Shown one piece after another: positions 1 through 9,319 of a stretch of DNA of 64,000 nt. Positions within the stretch are counted from its first letter, which is position 1. Every line of letters begins with the position of its first letter. The notes below the pieces were generated by a model. That model was given only the letters and a program-made list of their open reading frames with translations. It was not told the origin of the DNA and made no database searches. This DNA is from Opitutaceae bacterium. Its GTDB lineage: Bacteria > Verrucomicrobiota > Verrucomicrobiia > Opitutales > Opitutaceae. The stretch covers positions 1 through 64,000 of the forward strand of contig JAEUGW010000049.1 in assembly GCA_016795565.1 (NCBI GenBank). The letters run 5' to 3'. Both the position numbers and the translations under genes were made by a program.

Positions 1-9
1 GCAGGCCAC

Positions 10-40
10 GCGGGGTGAGGGCACCCCGCCTACAACAAAC
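10..40. repeat. Palindromic repeat, hairpin with CCTAC end
   Basis: An 8-bp perfect stem (GCGGGGTG at 10-17 against CACCCCGC at 22-29) is followed by CCTACAAC. The CTACA end is shared with other palindromic elements in this window, so this may be the right part of a longer copy cut by the window edge. It lies beyond the 3' end of ftsH and could also act as a bidirectional hairpin terminator, but no T-tract follows. Confidence 0.5.
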
Positions 41-78
41 CAACACTCAGAGCCTATCCGAATAACCCCGGAGGCAGT

Positions 79-151
79 CTGTAGCGGCGGTCTATGACCG
101 CCGACCGACCACCACACTGCGCTCGACGGCGGTCATAGACCGCCGCTACAG
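79..151. repeat. Long palindromic repeat, copy 1 (GTAGCGGCGGTC family)
   Basis: Two perfect 25-nt inverted arms (79-103 and 127-151) begin and end with CTGTAG/CTACAG and enclose a 23-nt unpaired centre. The same arms recur at 12455-12525, where the element lies inside a protein gene. It sits in the intergenic space downstream of ftsH. Such elements resemble REP/MITE-like sequences that are moved in trans; no transposase is seen nearby. Confidence 0.85.
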
Positions 152-192
152 AAAACCAAATAGGCGGGGGCCGTGGGTTATTCGGAAGGCGC

Positions 193-2205
193 TCAGGCCG
201 GGCTCGGAGCCGGTGAGCCGGCGGGCGCCGTGGGTGCCGCCTGCCCGGCGGGTTTGCCTGCTTCCGGCGGCTGCCGGGGCGGCTGCTTTACCATGACGAT
301 GGGCGACTTGATCTCGCCGTCCTTGAGGATTTCGAGGACATGCCGGCCTTCGATGGTCTCGTGCTCAAGCAGCGCGGCGGCGATCTTGTCGAGGGCGGCC
401 CGGTGCTCGCCGAGGATCGCTTCGGCGCGTTTGTATTCGGTGCTGATGATCTCCGCCACCGCCGCATCCACCCGGCGGGCGGTGTCCTCGCTGATGTGCT
501 GCGAGCGGGTGATGTCCCGCCCGAGAAACACGGTGTCCTGGTTCTCGCCCATGGCGATCGGCCCGAGGTCGCTCATGCCGAAATCGCACACCATGGCCCG
601 GGCAATCTTGGTGGCCTGCTTGATGTCGCCCGAGGCACCGTCGCTGATGTCGTCGGTGACCATTTTCTCGGCGATGCGGCCCGCCATCGAGGTGCAGACC
701 CGGTCGGCATACTGTTTCTTCGTGCGGCCGAGGATGTCCTTGGTCGCGAGGTAGGTCGTGCTGCCGAGGCTCTGGCCCCGGGGGATGATCGTGACCTTGT
801 GCACGGGGAAGGAACCGTCATCGAGCACGGCGCCCACGACGGCGTGGCCGGCCTCGTGCCAGGCGAGGGACTTCTTCTCCTTGTCGTCCATCACGCGGCG
901 GTGCTCGCGGCCCCACAGGATCTTGTCGCGCGCATCGTCCACGTCGATCATCTCGACCTTCTTCTTGTTGCGGCGGGCGGCCAGCAGGGCGGCCTCGTTC
1001 AGCAGGTTGGCGAGTTCGGCACCGGAGAGGCCCGGCGTGCCCCGGGCGATGATCGCGAGGTTGACGTCATCGGACAGGGTGATCTTGCGGCCATGGACCC
1101 GGAGGATCTGCTCGCGGCCGATGATGTCGGGCAGGTCAATGTAAACCTGGCGGTCGAAGCGACCGGGGCGCAGCAGCGCGCTGTCGAGCACATCGGGCCG
1201 GTTGGTCGCGGCGATGATGATGACGCCCTCTTGGGTGTCGAAGCCGTCCATTTCCACCAGCAGGGAGTTGAGGGTTTGCTCGCGTTCGTCGTTGCCGCCG
1301 CCGAGACCGGCGCCGCGCTGGCGGCCGACCGCGTCAATCTCGTCAATGAAGATGAGGCACGGGGCGTTCTTGCGGCCCTGCTCGAACATGTCGCGCACGC
1401 GGCTGGCACCGACGCCGACGAACATCTCGACGAAGTCCGAGCCGCTGATGGAGAAGAACGGCACGTCGGCCTCGCCGGCGATGGCCTTGGCGAGGAGCGT
1501 CTTGCCCGTGCCCGGGGGCCCGACCATGAGGATGCCCTTCGGGATGCGGCCGCCGATCTTCTGGAATTTCTTGGGGTCGCGCAGGAACTCGACCACCTCG
1601 CTGACCTCCTCCTTGGCCTCGTCGCACCCGGCCACGTCGGCGAAGGTCGCGCGGTCCTTGTCGCGGGTGAGCATCTTGGCGCGGCTCTTGCCGAAGCTCA
1701 GCGCGCCCTTGCCGGCCTGCCGGAGCTGGCGGACAAACAGGAAATACAGCAGGCCGATGACGATGATGAAGGGCAGGACGTTGAGCAGCAGCTGCGTCAT
1801 CGCCGTCGTCGAGGGCTTGTCGTCAAAGGCCTTGGTCTTTTGCAGCACCTCGAAATTGCTTTCCGTCAACCGGCCCATCGCGACGAACCGCTTGGTCGGC
1901 TCGTTGGCGGGCGGCGGGGTGCGGAGGATGGGCTCCTTGGTTTCCCCGGTGATTTCCGACCAATCCCGGCCGCCGGTGCTGTCCTGCCGGATGGCGCCGC
2001 TGGCGATGTGGCCCTGCTCGGCCAGCTCGATGACCTGCTGGATTTTCAGCGTGGCCGGCTGCGGCGCCCTGCCGGGATTCAACAGGAAGAGCGCGACAAT
2101 CGCCCCGATGATGGCCACCCAGATCAGGCCGGTCTTGAGGGGAAACCCGTCGGGCGGGAGGCTCTTGAGGGGACTGCGCTTCTTGTTGTCGTTGTTGTCG
2201 GCCAT
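193..2205 (-). CDS. ftsH: ATP-dependent zinc metalloprotease FtsH
   Basis: Membrane-anchored AAA+ protease that extracts and degrades misfolded or short-lived membrane and cytosolic proteins. The 670-aa product has two N-terminal membrane segments (about residues 25-42 and 139-157) flanking a periplasmic domain, an AAA+ module with Walker A GPPGTGKT (about 229-236) and Walker B LIFIDEID, and the zinc site HEAGH (about 450-454). The last 30 or so residues are rich in Pro and Ala, a low-complexity tail of unknown use. It lies about 100 bp downstream of tilS on the same strand, a common pairing in bacteria. Family and length match ordinary FtsH. Confidence 0.97.
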   Translation of the reverse strand: MADNNDNKKRSPLKSLPPDGFPLKTGLIWVAIIGAIVALFLLNPGRAPQPATLKIQQVIELAEQGHIASGAIRQDSTGGRDWSEITGETKEPILRTPPPANEPTKRFVAMGRLTESNFEVLQKTKAFDDKPSTTAMTQLLLNVLPFIIVIGLLYFLFVRQLRQAGKGALSFGKSRAKMLTRDKDRATFADVAGCDEAKEEVSEVVEFLRDPKKFQKIGGRIPKGILMVGPPGTGKTLLAKAIAGEADVPFFSISGSDFVEMFVGVGASRVRDMFEQGRKNAPCLIFIDEIDAVGRQRGAGLGGGNDEREQTLNSLLVEMDGFDTQEGVIIIAATNRPDVLDSALLRPGRFDRQVYIDLPDIIGREQILRVHGRKITLSDDVNLAIIARGTPGLSGAELANLLNEAALLAARRNKKKVEMIDVDDARDKILWGREHRRVMDDKEKKSLAWHEAGHAVVGAVLDDGSFPVHKVTIIPRGQSLGSTTYLATKDILGRTKKQYADRVCTSMAGRIAEKMVTDDISDGASGDIKQATKIARAMVCDFGMSDLGPIAMGENQDTVFLGRDITRSQHISEDTARRVDAAVAEIISTEYKRAEAILGEHRAALDKIAAALLEHETIEGRHVLEILKDGEIKSPIVMVKQPPRQPPEAGKPAGQAAPTAPAGSPAPSPA

Positions 2206-2308
2206 GAGAATGAGAGTAGCCGGGGAACGTGTAGGTTCCCTCTGGATAAGTCAAACGAAGGACGGGCGGAAATATTGGGCGATTTTCCAGCGAAACCAGC
2301 CCGCCGGC

Positions 2309-3361
2309 TCAGGCTTTCCGGAAAACCAGTCCGCCCCGCCGCACCACCGCAAAACCCTTCGCCCCGAGGCTGAAACGCGTGTCGCGTCCGCGCTCCACCG
2401 CCGCGAGCAGCTGGTTGAAGCCCTGCCGCGACAGGTCGGTCTCCGGCCGGACCGCGAGCAGCCAGCGGTGCAAGGCCCGCCGCACCAGCGCGCGCGGCTT
2501 GCCCGCCAGCCGGCTCAGGTCGAGCCGGCCGCGCCGATCGAGCGGCTTGAGTTCGTCTAGCCATGCCTCCAAGGCCGCATCGTCCTCCTCCAGCAATTCC
2601 CGCGACAGCGCCGCGCCGGCGAGGGCATCGCGCCCGGACACCCTGGCCCACGCCGGCAGCACCCGCGCCCGAATGCGATTGCGAAGGAAATCGTCCCCGG
2701 CATTCGTGACGTCCTCGCGCCAGGTCGCGCCGGCGCTTTTCAACGCCGCCACGATCGCCGCCTTCTTGAGCGCCAGCAGCGGCCGCAGGTGCAACCGCCC
2801 CTCGCCCATCGCCTGCACCGGCCGCGGTGCCGCCAATCCGCCCGTGCCGCTGCCGCGGGCCAGACGCATCAGCATGCTCTCGGCGATGTCATCCTGCTGG
2901 TGCGCCAGCCAGAGCAGGCGGATCTGGCAGCGGCGCATCTCGTGGCCAAAGAACCCAAACCGCGCCGCGCGGGCCTCGGCTTCGCTGGCGCCCTTCCGCG
3001 CCTTGGCCCACCGGCCGGAGACAAACGCCACGCCCAGCGCCGCACACACCTCGCGGCAGAATTTCTCGTCCGCATCCGCCTCCCGGCCGCGCAGCCGATG
3101 GTTGAAATGCATGACGACAAAGTCGCGGCCCCAACGGCCCGATCCTTCGGCCCAGAGCAGCAGCAGCAGCGCCAGCGAATCGGCCCCGCCGGAAAAAGCC
3201 AGAGCCCAGCGTGAAGGCTTCCCGCCCCGCCGTGACTCGCGCCGATGCTCCGCCAACGCCCGCGCCATCGCGGCCGGGTGCAGGTCGGCGTGCGAGATTT
3301 GTCCCGCGAGCGCCACGGCCACGGCGGGCCAGTCGGGACCAGACTTTCTTTTCCGTGTCAT
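2309..3361 (-). CDS. tilS: tRNA(Ile)-lysidine synthase TilS
   Basis: Converts the wobble cytidine of tRNA-Ile(CAU) to lysidine so that it reads AUA instead of AUG. The 350-aa protein has the N-type ATP pyrophosphatase P-loop SGGADS near residue 57 and the conserved HFNHRLRG region after it. An unusually long head of about 50 residues precedes the catalytic domain. The C-terminal domain is short. The start ATG at 3361 lies directly inside the edge of a CHSERSEES-type palindromic repeat (3356-3438), so its leader is formed by that repeat. The gene probably shares transcription with ftsH downstream. Confidence 0.93.
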   Translation of the reverse strand: MTRKRKSGPDWPAVAVALAGQISHADLHPAAMARALAEHRRESRRGGKPSRWALAFSGGADSLALLLLLWAEGSGRWGRDFVVMHFNHRLRGREADADEKFCREVCAALGVAFVSGRWAKARKGASEAEARAARFGFFGHEMRRCQIRLLWLAHQQDDIAESMLMRLARGSGTGGLAAPRPVQAMGEGRLHLRPLLALKKAAIVAALKSAGATWREDVTNAGDDFLRNRIRARVLPAWARVSGRDALAGAALSRELLEEDDAALEAWLDELKPLDRRGRLDLSRLAGKPRALVRRALHRWLLAVRPETDLSRQGFNQLLAAVERGRDTRFSLGAKGFAVVRRGGLVFRKA

Positions 3362-3438
3362 TCTGAGCGAAGCGAAGAATCCAGAATGATGTCCGCCACG
3401 GTTATCCTGCTGGATCCTTCGCTGCGCTCAGGATGACA
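3356..3438. repeat. Palindromic repeat of the TCATTCTGAGCG type
   Basis: Imperfect inverted arms, TGTCATTCTGAGCGAAGCGA at the left and its approximate complement ending GCTCAGGATGACA at the right, with CCAG/CTGG inner borders. A related copy is at 56107-56227. This motif is widespread in bacterial genomes, where its translation gives the familiar [18 protein letters not shown] peptides. It fills the serS-tilS gap and its left arm contains the tilS start codon. Confidence 0.8.
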
Positions 3439-3451
3439 GGTTTCGTGCGCC

Positions 3452-4720
3452 TTACTTGAAACTCACGAACTCCTTGCCGAAATACGGCACGAGCGCCGCG
3501 GGCAGCTTCACGCGGCCGTCGGCCTGTAGGTTGTTTTCCAGCAGCGCGGCCAGCACGCGCGGCACGGCGAGGCCGGAGCCGTTGAGCGTGTGCACGAGCT
3601 CGGGCTTGCCGGTTTCCTGGTTGCGGAACCGGATCTGCGCCCGGCGCGCCTGGAAGGACTCGAAGTTCGAGCAGCTCGACACCTCGAGCCAGCGCTTCTG
3701 GCCGGCGGCCCAAACCTCGAGGTCGTATTTCTTCGACTGGGCGAAGCCCAGGTCGCCGCCGCACATCAGCAGCACGCGGTAGGGCAGCTCGAGCTTCTGC
3801 AACAGGCGCTCGGCGTCGGCGCGGAGCTTCTCAAGTTCGTCGTAGCTGGAGAACGGGTGGACCCACTTGAGCAGCTCGACCTTGTCGAACTGGTGCACGC
3901 GATTCAGCCCGCGCACATCCTTGCCGTAGCTGCCGGCCTCGCGGCGGAAGCACGGCGTGTAGGCGCAGCGATAGACGGGCAGCGCGGCTTCCTCCAGAAT
4001 CTCGTCGCGGAAGAAATTGGTCAGCGGCACCTCGGCCGTCGGCACGGCGTAGAGCTTGTCGAGGGTCTCATACATCTGGCCCTCCTTGTCGGGCAGCTGG
4101 CCGGTGGCCGTGGCGCTGGCGGCGTTGACGAAGATCGGCGGGCTGACCTCGGTGTAGCCGGCCTTCACGTCCTCATCCAAAAAGAACTGCAGCAGCGCGC
4201 GCGACAGCTTCGCGCCCTCGCCGATGAAGAACGGGAAACCCGCGCCGGTGACCTTCGCGCCGCGCGGGAAGTCGATCAGGTTGCCGAAGCCGCCGATCTC
4301 CCAGTGCGGGATGGCGAGCTTCGAGGTGGCGTCCACCGCACCGTGCGTCGCGTGCACGACGTTCTGCTCGGGCGTCTTGCCGTCCGGCACGGTCGAGTGC
4401 GGGATGTTGGGCAGCGAGAGCATCGCGGCGTGGAGCTTCTCCTCGAGCGGCTTGATGGCCTCCTCGCCGGCCCTCACCTGGACCGAGACGCCCCTCATCT
4501 CCGCCACTTTGGCGATGAACTCCGGCGAGCCCTTCTTGAGCGCGGCCATCTCGTTGTTGGCGGCCTTTTGCCTGCCACGGAGCGCCTCGACCTCGGCGAG
4601 TTGCTTGCGCCACTCGTTGTCCAGCGCCAGCACGGCGTCGAGGTCAACGTCGAGGTGCTTCCGCGCGATGGCGGTGCGGACGGTTTCGGGTGATTCGCGA
4701 AGGAGCTTGGGATCGAGCAT
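3452..4720 (-). CDS. serS: Seryl-tRNA synthetase
   Basis: Class II aminoacyl-tRNA synthetase that charges tRNA-Ser. The product (422 aa from ATG 4720) has the N-terminal two-helix coiled-coil arm that recognises the long variable arm of tRNA-Ser, then motif 2 (FRREAGSYGKDVRG) and motif 3 (GSGLAVPRVLAALLEN). The start at 4720 is preferred because the family typically begins MLDPKLLRE; an upstream in-frame ATG at 4732 would add MPPP. It is followed by the tilS-ftsH pair on the same strand. Confidence 0.96.
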   Translation of the reverse strand: MLDPKLLRESPETVRTAIARKHLDVDLDAVLALDNEWRKQLAEVEALRGRQKAANNEMAALKKGSPEFIAKVAEMRGVSVQVRAGEEAIKPLEEKLHAAMLSLPNIPHSTVPDGKTPEQNVVHATHGAVDATSKLAIPHWEIGGFGNLIDFPRGAKVTGAGFPFFIGEGAKLSRALLQFFLDEDVKAGYTEVSPPIFVNAASATATGQLPDKEGQMYETLDKLYAVPTAEVPLTNFFRDEILEEAALPVYRCAYTPCFRREAGSYGKDVRGLNRVHQFDKVELLKWVHPFSSYDELEKLRADAERLLQKLELPYRVLLMCGGDLGFAQSKKYDLEVWAAGQKRWLEVSSCSNFESFQARRAQIRFRNQETGKPELVHTLNGSGLAVPRVLAALLENNLQADGRVKLPAALVPYFGKEFVSFK

Positions 4721-4794
4721 GGGAGGAGGCATTCAACGCGGAATCGCCCTCATGAACAGGCTAAATTTGGCGGGCGGGATCGCTGGTCCCCCAA

Positions 4795-4846
4795 TGGAGG
4801 GCCGGCCTCCCGGCCGGCCGCGGTCGGTCAGGAGGCCGACCCTCCA
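4795..4846. repeat. Palindromic repeat (TGGAGGGCCGGCC family)
   Basis: 16-nt inverted arms with one mismatch, TGGAGGGCCGGCCTCC at 4795-4810 and GGAGGCCGACCCTCCA at 4831-4846, around a GC-rich centre. It lies between serS and the adjacent GT9 gene, only a few bases from the GT9 stop codon. Could double as a transcription barrier, but there is no T-tract. Confidence 0.75.
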
Positions 4847-4851
4847 GATAA

Positions 4852-5838
4852 TCACGCGTGTTCCAGCGCGGCCCGGGCCTGCGCCTTGGGCAGCGCGGCC
4901 TCGATCCGGTTGAAGAGGGCGAACACTTCCTTGGCGGGGAGCAGGTTGAGTTCGCCCACCGGGGCCTGGATGGCATAGTTCGTCGGGCTCTTGAGCGGGT
5001 AAGGTCCGTATTGCCGCGGGTCGGTCGGGCCGAAGAGGCCGATGGTCTTCAGCCCCATCGCCGCCGCCAGATGCATCGGCCCGCTGTCGTTGGAGATGAT
5101 CCAATCGGCCTTGTGCAGCAGGGCCGGCAGCGAGGTCAGGCTGGTGTTGCCGGTCAGGTTGAGAAAGGTGCCGTCGGGAAACGATTCCCGGCCCGGCAGG
5201 TAATTGTTGCCGGCCCACACGACCTTGCGCCCGCCCTCGCGGATGAGGAGCGTGGTGAGCTGGGCGTAACCGTTCCACTTCTTGGCGCGCTGGCCGCTGT
5301 CGGGAAAAATCAGGACGGGGCGCTGGCCCCGGCGCGGCTCCATGAACGCCAGGTTGAGCCGCTCCATCTCGCGGAAGCGCAGCGGCCCCGCCAGCCGCGG
5401 CTCGGCGCCGACGACCGGGCAGAACTGCAGGAGAATATCGAGCACATGCGCCGCCCGGCCGGCGGCCGGCAGCGGGACGGTCTGGTCGTAGAACATGCCG
5501 GCCCCCTCGCGCGCATCGGCGCGGCCGACCTTGCGCTTGCCGCGGGCCCACTTGGTCATGAGCCCGGTGCGCAGCAGCCCCTGGAAATCGAGCACGAGGT
5601 CGAACTGCTTTTTGCGGACCTCGCGCATCGTCCGCAGGAAGCCGCGGGGCCCCTCGTGGCGGCGGAACACATAGACCTGGTCCACGGCGGTGGCGGCGCG
5701 CACCAGCGGCGAGAAGATGTCGCGCACGATCCACGAGATGCGCCACTCGGGCCGCTGCGCCTTGATCGAAGCGGCCACCTGCAGCCCGTGCACGATGTCA
5801 CGGAGGGCGGACGGCTTGATGATGAGCAGGTCGGGCAT
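4852..5838 (-). CDS. Glycosyltransferase family 9 (heptosyltransferase-like)
   Basis: Predicted ADP-heptose:LPS heptosyltransferase-type enzyme of lipopolysaccharide core synthesis, acting at the inner face of the cytoplasmic membrane. The 328-aa protein opens with the GT9 signature LLIIKPSALRDIVHGLQVA and carries the second signature NDSGPMHLAAAMGLKTIGLF with FGPTDP in the C-terminal Rossmann domain. It is a diverged paralogue of the next gene upstream (5966-6919). The acceptor sugar cannot be read from sequence. A palindromic repeat abuts the stop codon. Confidence 0.85.
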   Translation of the reverse strand: MPDLLIIKPSALRDIVHGLQVAASIKAQRPEWRISWIVRDIFSPLVRAATAVDQVYVFRRHEGPRGFLRTMREVRKKQFDLVLDFQGLLRTGLMTKWARGKRKVGRADAREGAGMFYDQTVPLPAAGRAAHVLDILLQFCPVVGAEPRLAGPLRFREMERLNLAFMEPRRGQRPVLIFPDSGQRAKKWNGYAQLTTLLIREGGRKVVWAGNNYLPGRESFPDGTFLNLTGNTSLTSLPALLHKADWIISNDSGPMHLAAAMGLKTIGLFGPTDPRQYGPYPLKSPTNYAIQAPVGELNLLPAKEVFALFNRIEAALPKAQARAALEHA

Positions 5839-5965
5839 GGCGAGCTGAGTCTGACCCCGCTGCGCGCGGGGCGTTCCGAAACTCGCCGGGCGACCGCCAA
5901 ACGCAAACGCGAAGCGGCCCGGCGTGCGATTTTTTGCCGGATTTACCGGGCTTTACCGCCCGGCC

Positions 5966-6919
5966 TCAAATGTTCCGGGCCCGCAACTCCTCCAGCGCCG
6001 CCAGCACCGTCGCCGCGTCCAGCCGGTCCAGCCGGCCCTCCGGCGCCTCCACCGCCCGGTGCTTGGGATGGTCGAGGGGGAACGGCCCGAAACGGCGCGG
6101 CGCCGTCGGGCCGAAGATGGCCAGCACGCGATTGCCCGACGCCGCCGAGAGGTGCATCGGCCCGCTGTCGTTGCCGATGAAGGTCGCCGGCCGCCGCACG
6201 AGGGCGATCATCTCGTCCAGCGGGCAGCCGGTGAGGTTGAGGAAACGGCCGGCCGGCACCGCTATCTCCGGCTTCACCGCCTGGCCGGCACACCACACCA
6301 CCCGGCTCTCGGGAATCGCCTGGAAGATGAGCGCGGTCAGCTCGTGGAAGTGCGGCCACTCCTTCTCCACGCCCCGGCTGTCCGTGAAGATCACAAACGA
6401 GTTGCGCGGGTCGCCCGCGAAGAAGGGCCGCCACTTGTAGGCGGTCTCCGTCTTCAGCTTCAGTGGGAAATCCAACCGGGGCGGCACGCCGGCGGCGGGC
6501 AGGAAGGCCTGCAGGATCTCCAGCGCATGGTGCGGCCCCGGGCTGGTCGGCGTGCCGACCGTGCGGTTGCAGAAGAAGCCGGCGCCCTCCCGGGCGTCCG
6601 CCCGGCCCCATTTCAGCGGCGCGCGCGCGGCGGCCGTCATCAGGCCGGAGCGCAACAGCCCCTGCATGTCCCACACGGCGTCAAACTGCTTGCCGCGCAA
6701 CTCTCGCAACAGTTGCAGAAACGCCCACCAGCCTCCGCGCCGGCGGAAAACAATCACCTCGTGCACAAAGGGCGCGGCCTGCACCAGCCCGGCGAAACGC
6801 TCCCGCACCACCCAGCTGATCCGGCACTGAGGCCGCTCCCGCGCAAAGGTCTGCACCACTTGCAACGCGTGCACGATGTCGCCCAGTGATGACGGCTTGA
6901 TGACGAGGAGTCTTTGCAT
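5966..6919 (-). CDS. Glycosyltransferase family 9 (heptosyltransferase-like)
   Basis: Second GT9 enzyme of the cluster, 317 aa from the ATG at 6919. The start is set by the family N-terminus MQRLLVIKPSSLGDIVHALQ; longer in-frame versions run into the divergent gene's leader. The second signature NDSGPMHLSAASGNRVLAIF and FGPTAP are present. The wording of both motifs is close to WaaC/RfaF-type enzymes, so transfer of heptose or a related sugar in the LPS inner core is inferred. It faces the DUF4254 gene across a 61-bp divergent promoter region (6920-6980). Confidence 0.86.
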   Translation of the reverse strand: MQRLLVIKPSSLGDIVHALQVVQTFARERPQCRISWVVRERFAGLVQAAPFVHEVIVFRRRGGWWAFLQLLRELRGKQFDAVWDMQGLLRSGLMTAAARAPLKWGRADAREGAGFFCNRTVGTPTSPGPHHALEILQAFLPAAGVPPRLDFPLKLKTETAYKWRPFFAGDPRNSFVIFTDSRGVEKEWPHFHELTALIFQAIPESRVVWCAGQAVKPEIAVPAGRFLNLTGCPLDEMIALVRRPATFIGNDSGPMHLSAASGNRVLAIFGPTAPRRFGPFPLDHPKHRAVEAPEGRLDRLDAATVLAALEELRARNI

Positions 6920-6980
6920 CGGGCGCAATCCGCAGGCTTGTGTCCGGGCCTGTTTTGTCCAACTCAATTTGCCACCCGCC

Positions 6981-7580
6981 ATGAAATTCGACGCCTCGGA
7001 ACTCGCCGCCCGCCAGACCGATCTCACCGCCCGCTGGCATCAGGTCGCACCCGCCGCCACCGGCGACGGTTTCCTCCGGTTGCTGGAGGAAAACCACCTC
7101 CGCAACTTCTCGCTCTGGCACGAGGAGGATGTCGCCCGCCGCGACGACCTCGGCTTCGAGCGCGTTTACCAGGCCAAGCGCAACATCGACCGCTTCAACC
7201 AGGAGCGGAACAACTTTGCCGAGGAGATGGACAAGACCGTCGTCGCCGCGCTGCAACCGCCGCAGACCGGCCTCCCGCGCAACTCCGAGACACCCGGCAT
7301 GATGATCGACCGCCTCTCCATCCTCGCGCTGAAGGAATTCCACATGCACGAGGAGACCGTGCGCCCCGAGGCCACCGCCGAGCACAAGGCGAAGTGCGCC
7401 GAGAAGCTGGCGCGCATCCGCCAGCAGCGCGCCGACCTCACCGGCTGCCTCGCGGAGCTGTTCGCCGACGTCATCGCCCGCCGCCGCACCTTCTCCGCCT
7501 ACTTCCAGTTCAAGATGTATAACGACCCGGCGCTGAACCCGCAGCTCTACCGCAACGCGCCGAAGTCCGCGGGCCAATGA
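6981..7580 (+). CDS. DUF4254 family protein
   Basis: 199-aa soluble, mostly helical protein of unknown biochemical role. I recognise it as DUF4254 from its pattern and from the conserved segment around LPRNSETPGMMIDRLSILALK and its charged helices (that family is repeatedly found beside heptosyltransferases). No signal peptide or membrane segment. The start at ATG 6981 gives MKFDASELAARQ. Its stop overlaps the start of the acyltransferase gene (ATGA at 7577-7580), implying translational coupling within the LPS cluster, so a role in lipopolysaccharide assembly is a context inference. Confidence 0.75.
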   Translation: MKFDASELAARQTDLTARWHQVAPAATGDGFLRLLEENHLRNFSLWHEEDVARRDDLGFERVYQAKRNIDRFNQERNNFAEEMDKTVVAALQPPQTGLPRNSETPGMMIDRLSILALKEFHMHEETVRPEATAEHKAKCAEKLARIRQQRADLTGCLAELFADVIARRRTFSAYFQFKMYNDPALNPQLYRNAPKSAGQ

Positions 7581-8485
7581 GCCACGCCGGCGCGCAAACC
7601 CGCCTCTGGCTGCCCCAGCACTGGCCCATGTGGGCGGGCCTCGGCTGCCTCTGGCTCGCCGACAAGCTGCCCTGGCCGGAGAAACGCCTGCTCGCCCGCG
7701 GTCTCGGCTGGCTCGTTTTCCATGTCGTCCGCATCCGCCGGCGCGTGGTGTTCACCAACCTCAAACTTTGCTTCCCGGAAAAGTCGCCCCACGAGATCGC
7801 CGCCCTCGCCCGCGCCCACTACGACTCGCTTGCGCTCGGCCTGTTCGAGGTCTGCGCCGGGTGGTGGGCGAAACCCTCCGACCTCCCGCCCCACCGTGTA
7901 GTCGGCCTCGAGCACCTGACCGCCGCGCTGGCCAAGGGCAACGGCGCCCTCCTGCTCACGGCCCACTTCACCACGCTCGAGATCGGCGGCCGGTTCATGG
8001 TCGAGTCCCATACGATGGGGGGACTCTACCGTGATCCCAACAATCCCGTCGTCGCCCACCTCATGCGCGGCCAGCGGGCGCGGCACATGACGCCCGCCGT
8101 GCATTTCGACGACCTGCGCGGCCTCGTGCGCGGCCTGCGCGGCAACGCCGCCATCTGGTATGCGCCCGACCAGGGCAAGCGCAGCAAGTCCTCCGAGATA
8201 CTGCCGTTCTTCGGCGTGCCCGCCATCACCAACACCGCCACCGGCAAGATCGCCGAGATGACCGACTGCGCCGTCGTGCCGTTCTTCGCCAAGCGCGAGG
8301 CCGACCATTCCTACACGCTGACCATCCTGCCGGCGCTGGAAAACTTTCCGACCCAGGACGCCGCAGCCGACGCCGTGCGCATCAACCGGCTGATCGAGCA
8401 CCACGTCCGCCTCGCCCCCGAGCAATACTTCTGGGTGCACAAGCGCTTCAAGGCTCGCGGCCCGGGCTATCCGGAAGTTTATTGA
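7577..8485 (+). CDS. Lysophospholipid/lipid A acyltransferase (LpxL/HtrB-like)
   Basis: Predicted late acyltransferase that adds a secondary acyl chain to lipid A precursor at the inner membrane. The 302-aa protein has a hydrophobic N-terminal anchor, the catalytic HX4E motif HFTTLE (about residues 133-138), the downstream GGLYRDPNNP block and a C-terminal YFWVHKRFK motif, all typical of the LpxL/LpxM family. Its ATG overlaps the stop of the DUF4254 gene. Acyl-chain specificity is not evident. Confidence 0.88.
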   Translation: MSHAGAQTRLWLPQHWPMWAGLGCLWLADKLPWPEKRLLARGLGWLVFHVVRIRRRVVFTNLKLCFPEKSPHEIAALARAHYDSLALGLFEVCAGWWAKPSDLPPHRVVGLEHLTAALAKGNGALLLTAHFTTLEIGGRFMVESHTMGGLYRDPNNPVVAHLMRGQRARHMTPAVHFDDLRGLVRGLRGNAAIWYAPDQGKRSKSSEILPFFGVPAITNTATGKIAEMTDCAVVPFFAKREADHSYTLTILPALENFPTQDAAADAVRINRLIEHHVRLAPEQYFWVHKRFKARGPGYPEVY

Positions 8486-8525
8486 ATCCCGACCAGAACC
8501 CTCCCCCTCCGCCACCCTTCTCTTC

Positions 8526-9308
8526 GTGAGCCTGCTCAAAAAACTTTTCCTGCACGTCCGGCTCCCCATCCGGCGCGGCCCCAACCAGGGCCGCCTCTGG
8601 AGCGTGTCCACCGCCAAGAATTACTTCTACGGCCGCTTTGTGCCCGGCAAGGCGGCCTGCCTCCCGCAACTGCTCCAGCCCGGGGAGACGGTCTGGGACA
8701 TCGGGGCGCATTGCGGCTACACCGTGCTGATCTCCTCCGCGGCGGTCGGCCCCGCCGGCCGGGTGGTGGCCTTCGAGCCCAACCCGCGCAACCGCCACCT
8801 CCTCGGGCTGCATCTCCGCTGGAACCGCACCACCAACGTCGCCGTGCTGCCCTATGCCGTGAGCGGGGCCGACGGCGAGTTGAGCTTCGGCTGGGAAGGC
8901 GACCAGCGCGCCAGCTCCATCAGTTCTCACCTCGGCGGCACGGGCTGGAAGGTCCCCGTGCGGCACGTGGACGGCCTCATCGCCTCCGGCGAGGCACCCG
9001 CGCCCACCGTGTTGAAAATCGACGTGGAAGGCGCGGAACTCGAGCTGTTGCACGGCGCCGCCCGGCTGCTCGCGCACGAGCCCCGGCTGCTCCTCATCCT
9101 TTCCACCCACACCGCGGAATTGCATGACGCCTGCTCCGCCCTCCTCCGCGCCGCCGGCTTTGTCATCATCGAGACCAGCGCGGTCGCCCTGGCCCGCGCG
9201 GAAGGCTGGGCCACACTGGGCGATGTGGACCTGCTCGCCTACCGGCCAACCCGCCCGGTGAGCCCGGCCGCGCAGGCGGCCTTTGCCCAAATCGGCCGCG
9301 CCGGCTGA
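8526..9308 (+). CDS. FkbM family methyltransferase
   Basis: Predicted SAM-dependent methyltransferase, 260 aa, with a GTG start. The nucleotide-binding loop is VWDIGAHCGYTVLISS, followed by an acidic AFEPNPRN motif, and the FkbM signature VLKIDVEGAELELLHGA is present near residue 165. FkbM enzymes in polysaccharide loci usually O-methylate a sugar; that role is inferred from the neighbouring glycosyltransferases. It begins 40 bp after the acyltransferase gene. Confidence 0.85.
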   Translation: MSLLKKLFLHVRLPIRRGPNQGRLWSVSTAKNYFYGRFVPGKAACLPQLLQPGETVWDIGAHCGYTVLISSAAVGPAGRVVAFEPNPRNRHLLGLHLRWNRTTNVAVLPYAVSGADGELSFGWEGDQRASSISSHLGGTGWKVPVRHVDGLIASGEAPAPTVLKIDVEGAELELLHGAARLLAHEPRLLLILSTHTAELHDACSALLRAAGFVIIETSAVALARAEGWATLGDVDLLAYRPTRPVSPAAQAAFAQIGRAG

Positions 9309-9319
9309 ATTCCCCGGCC

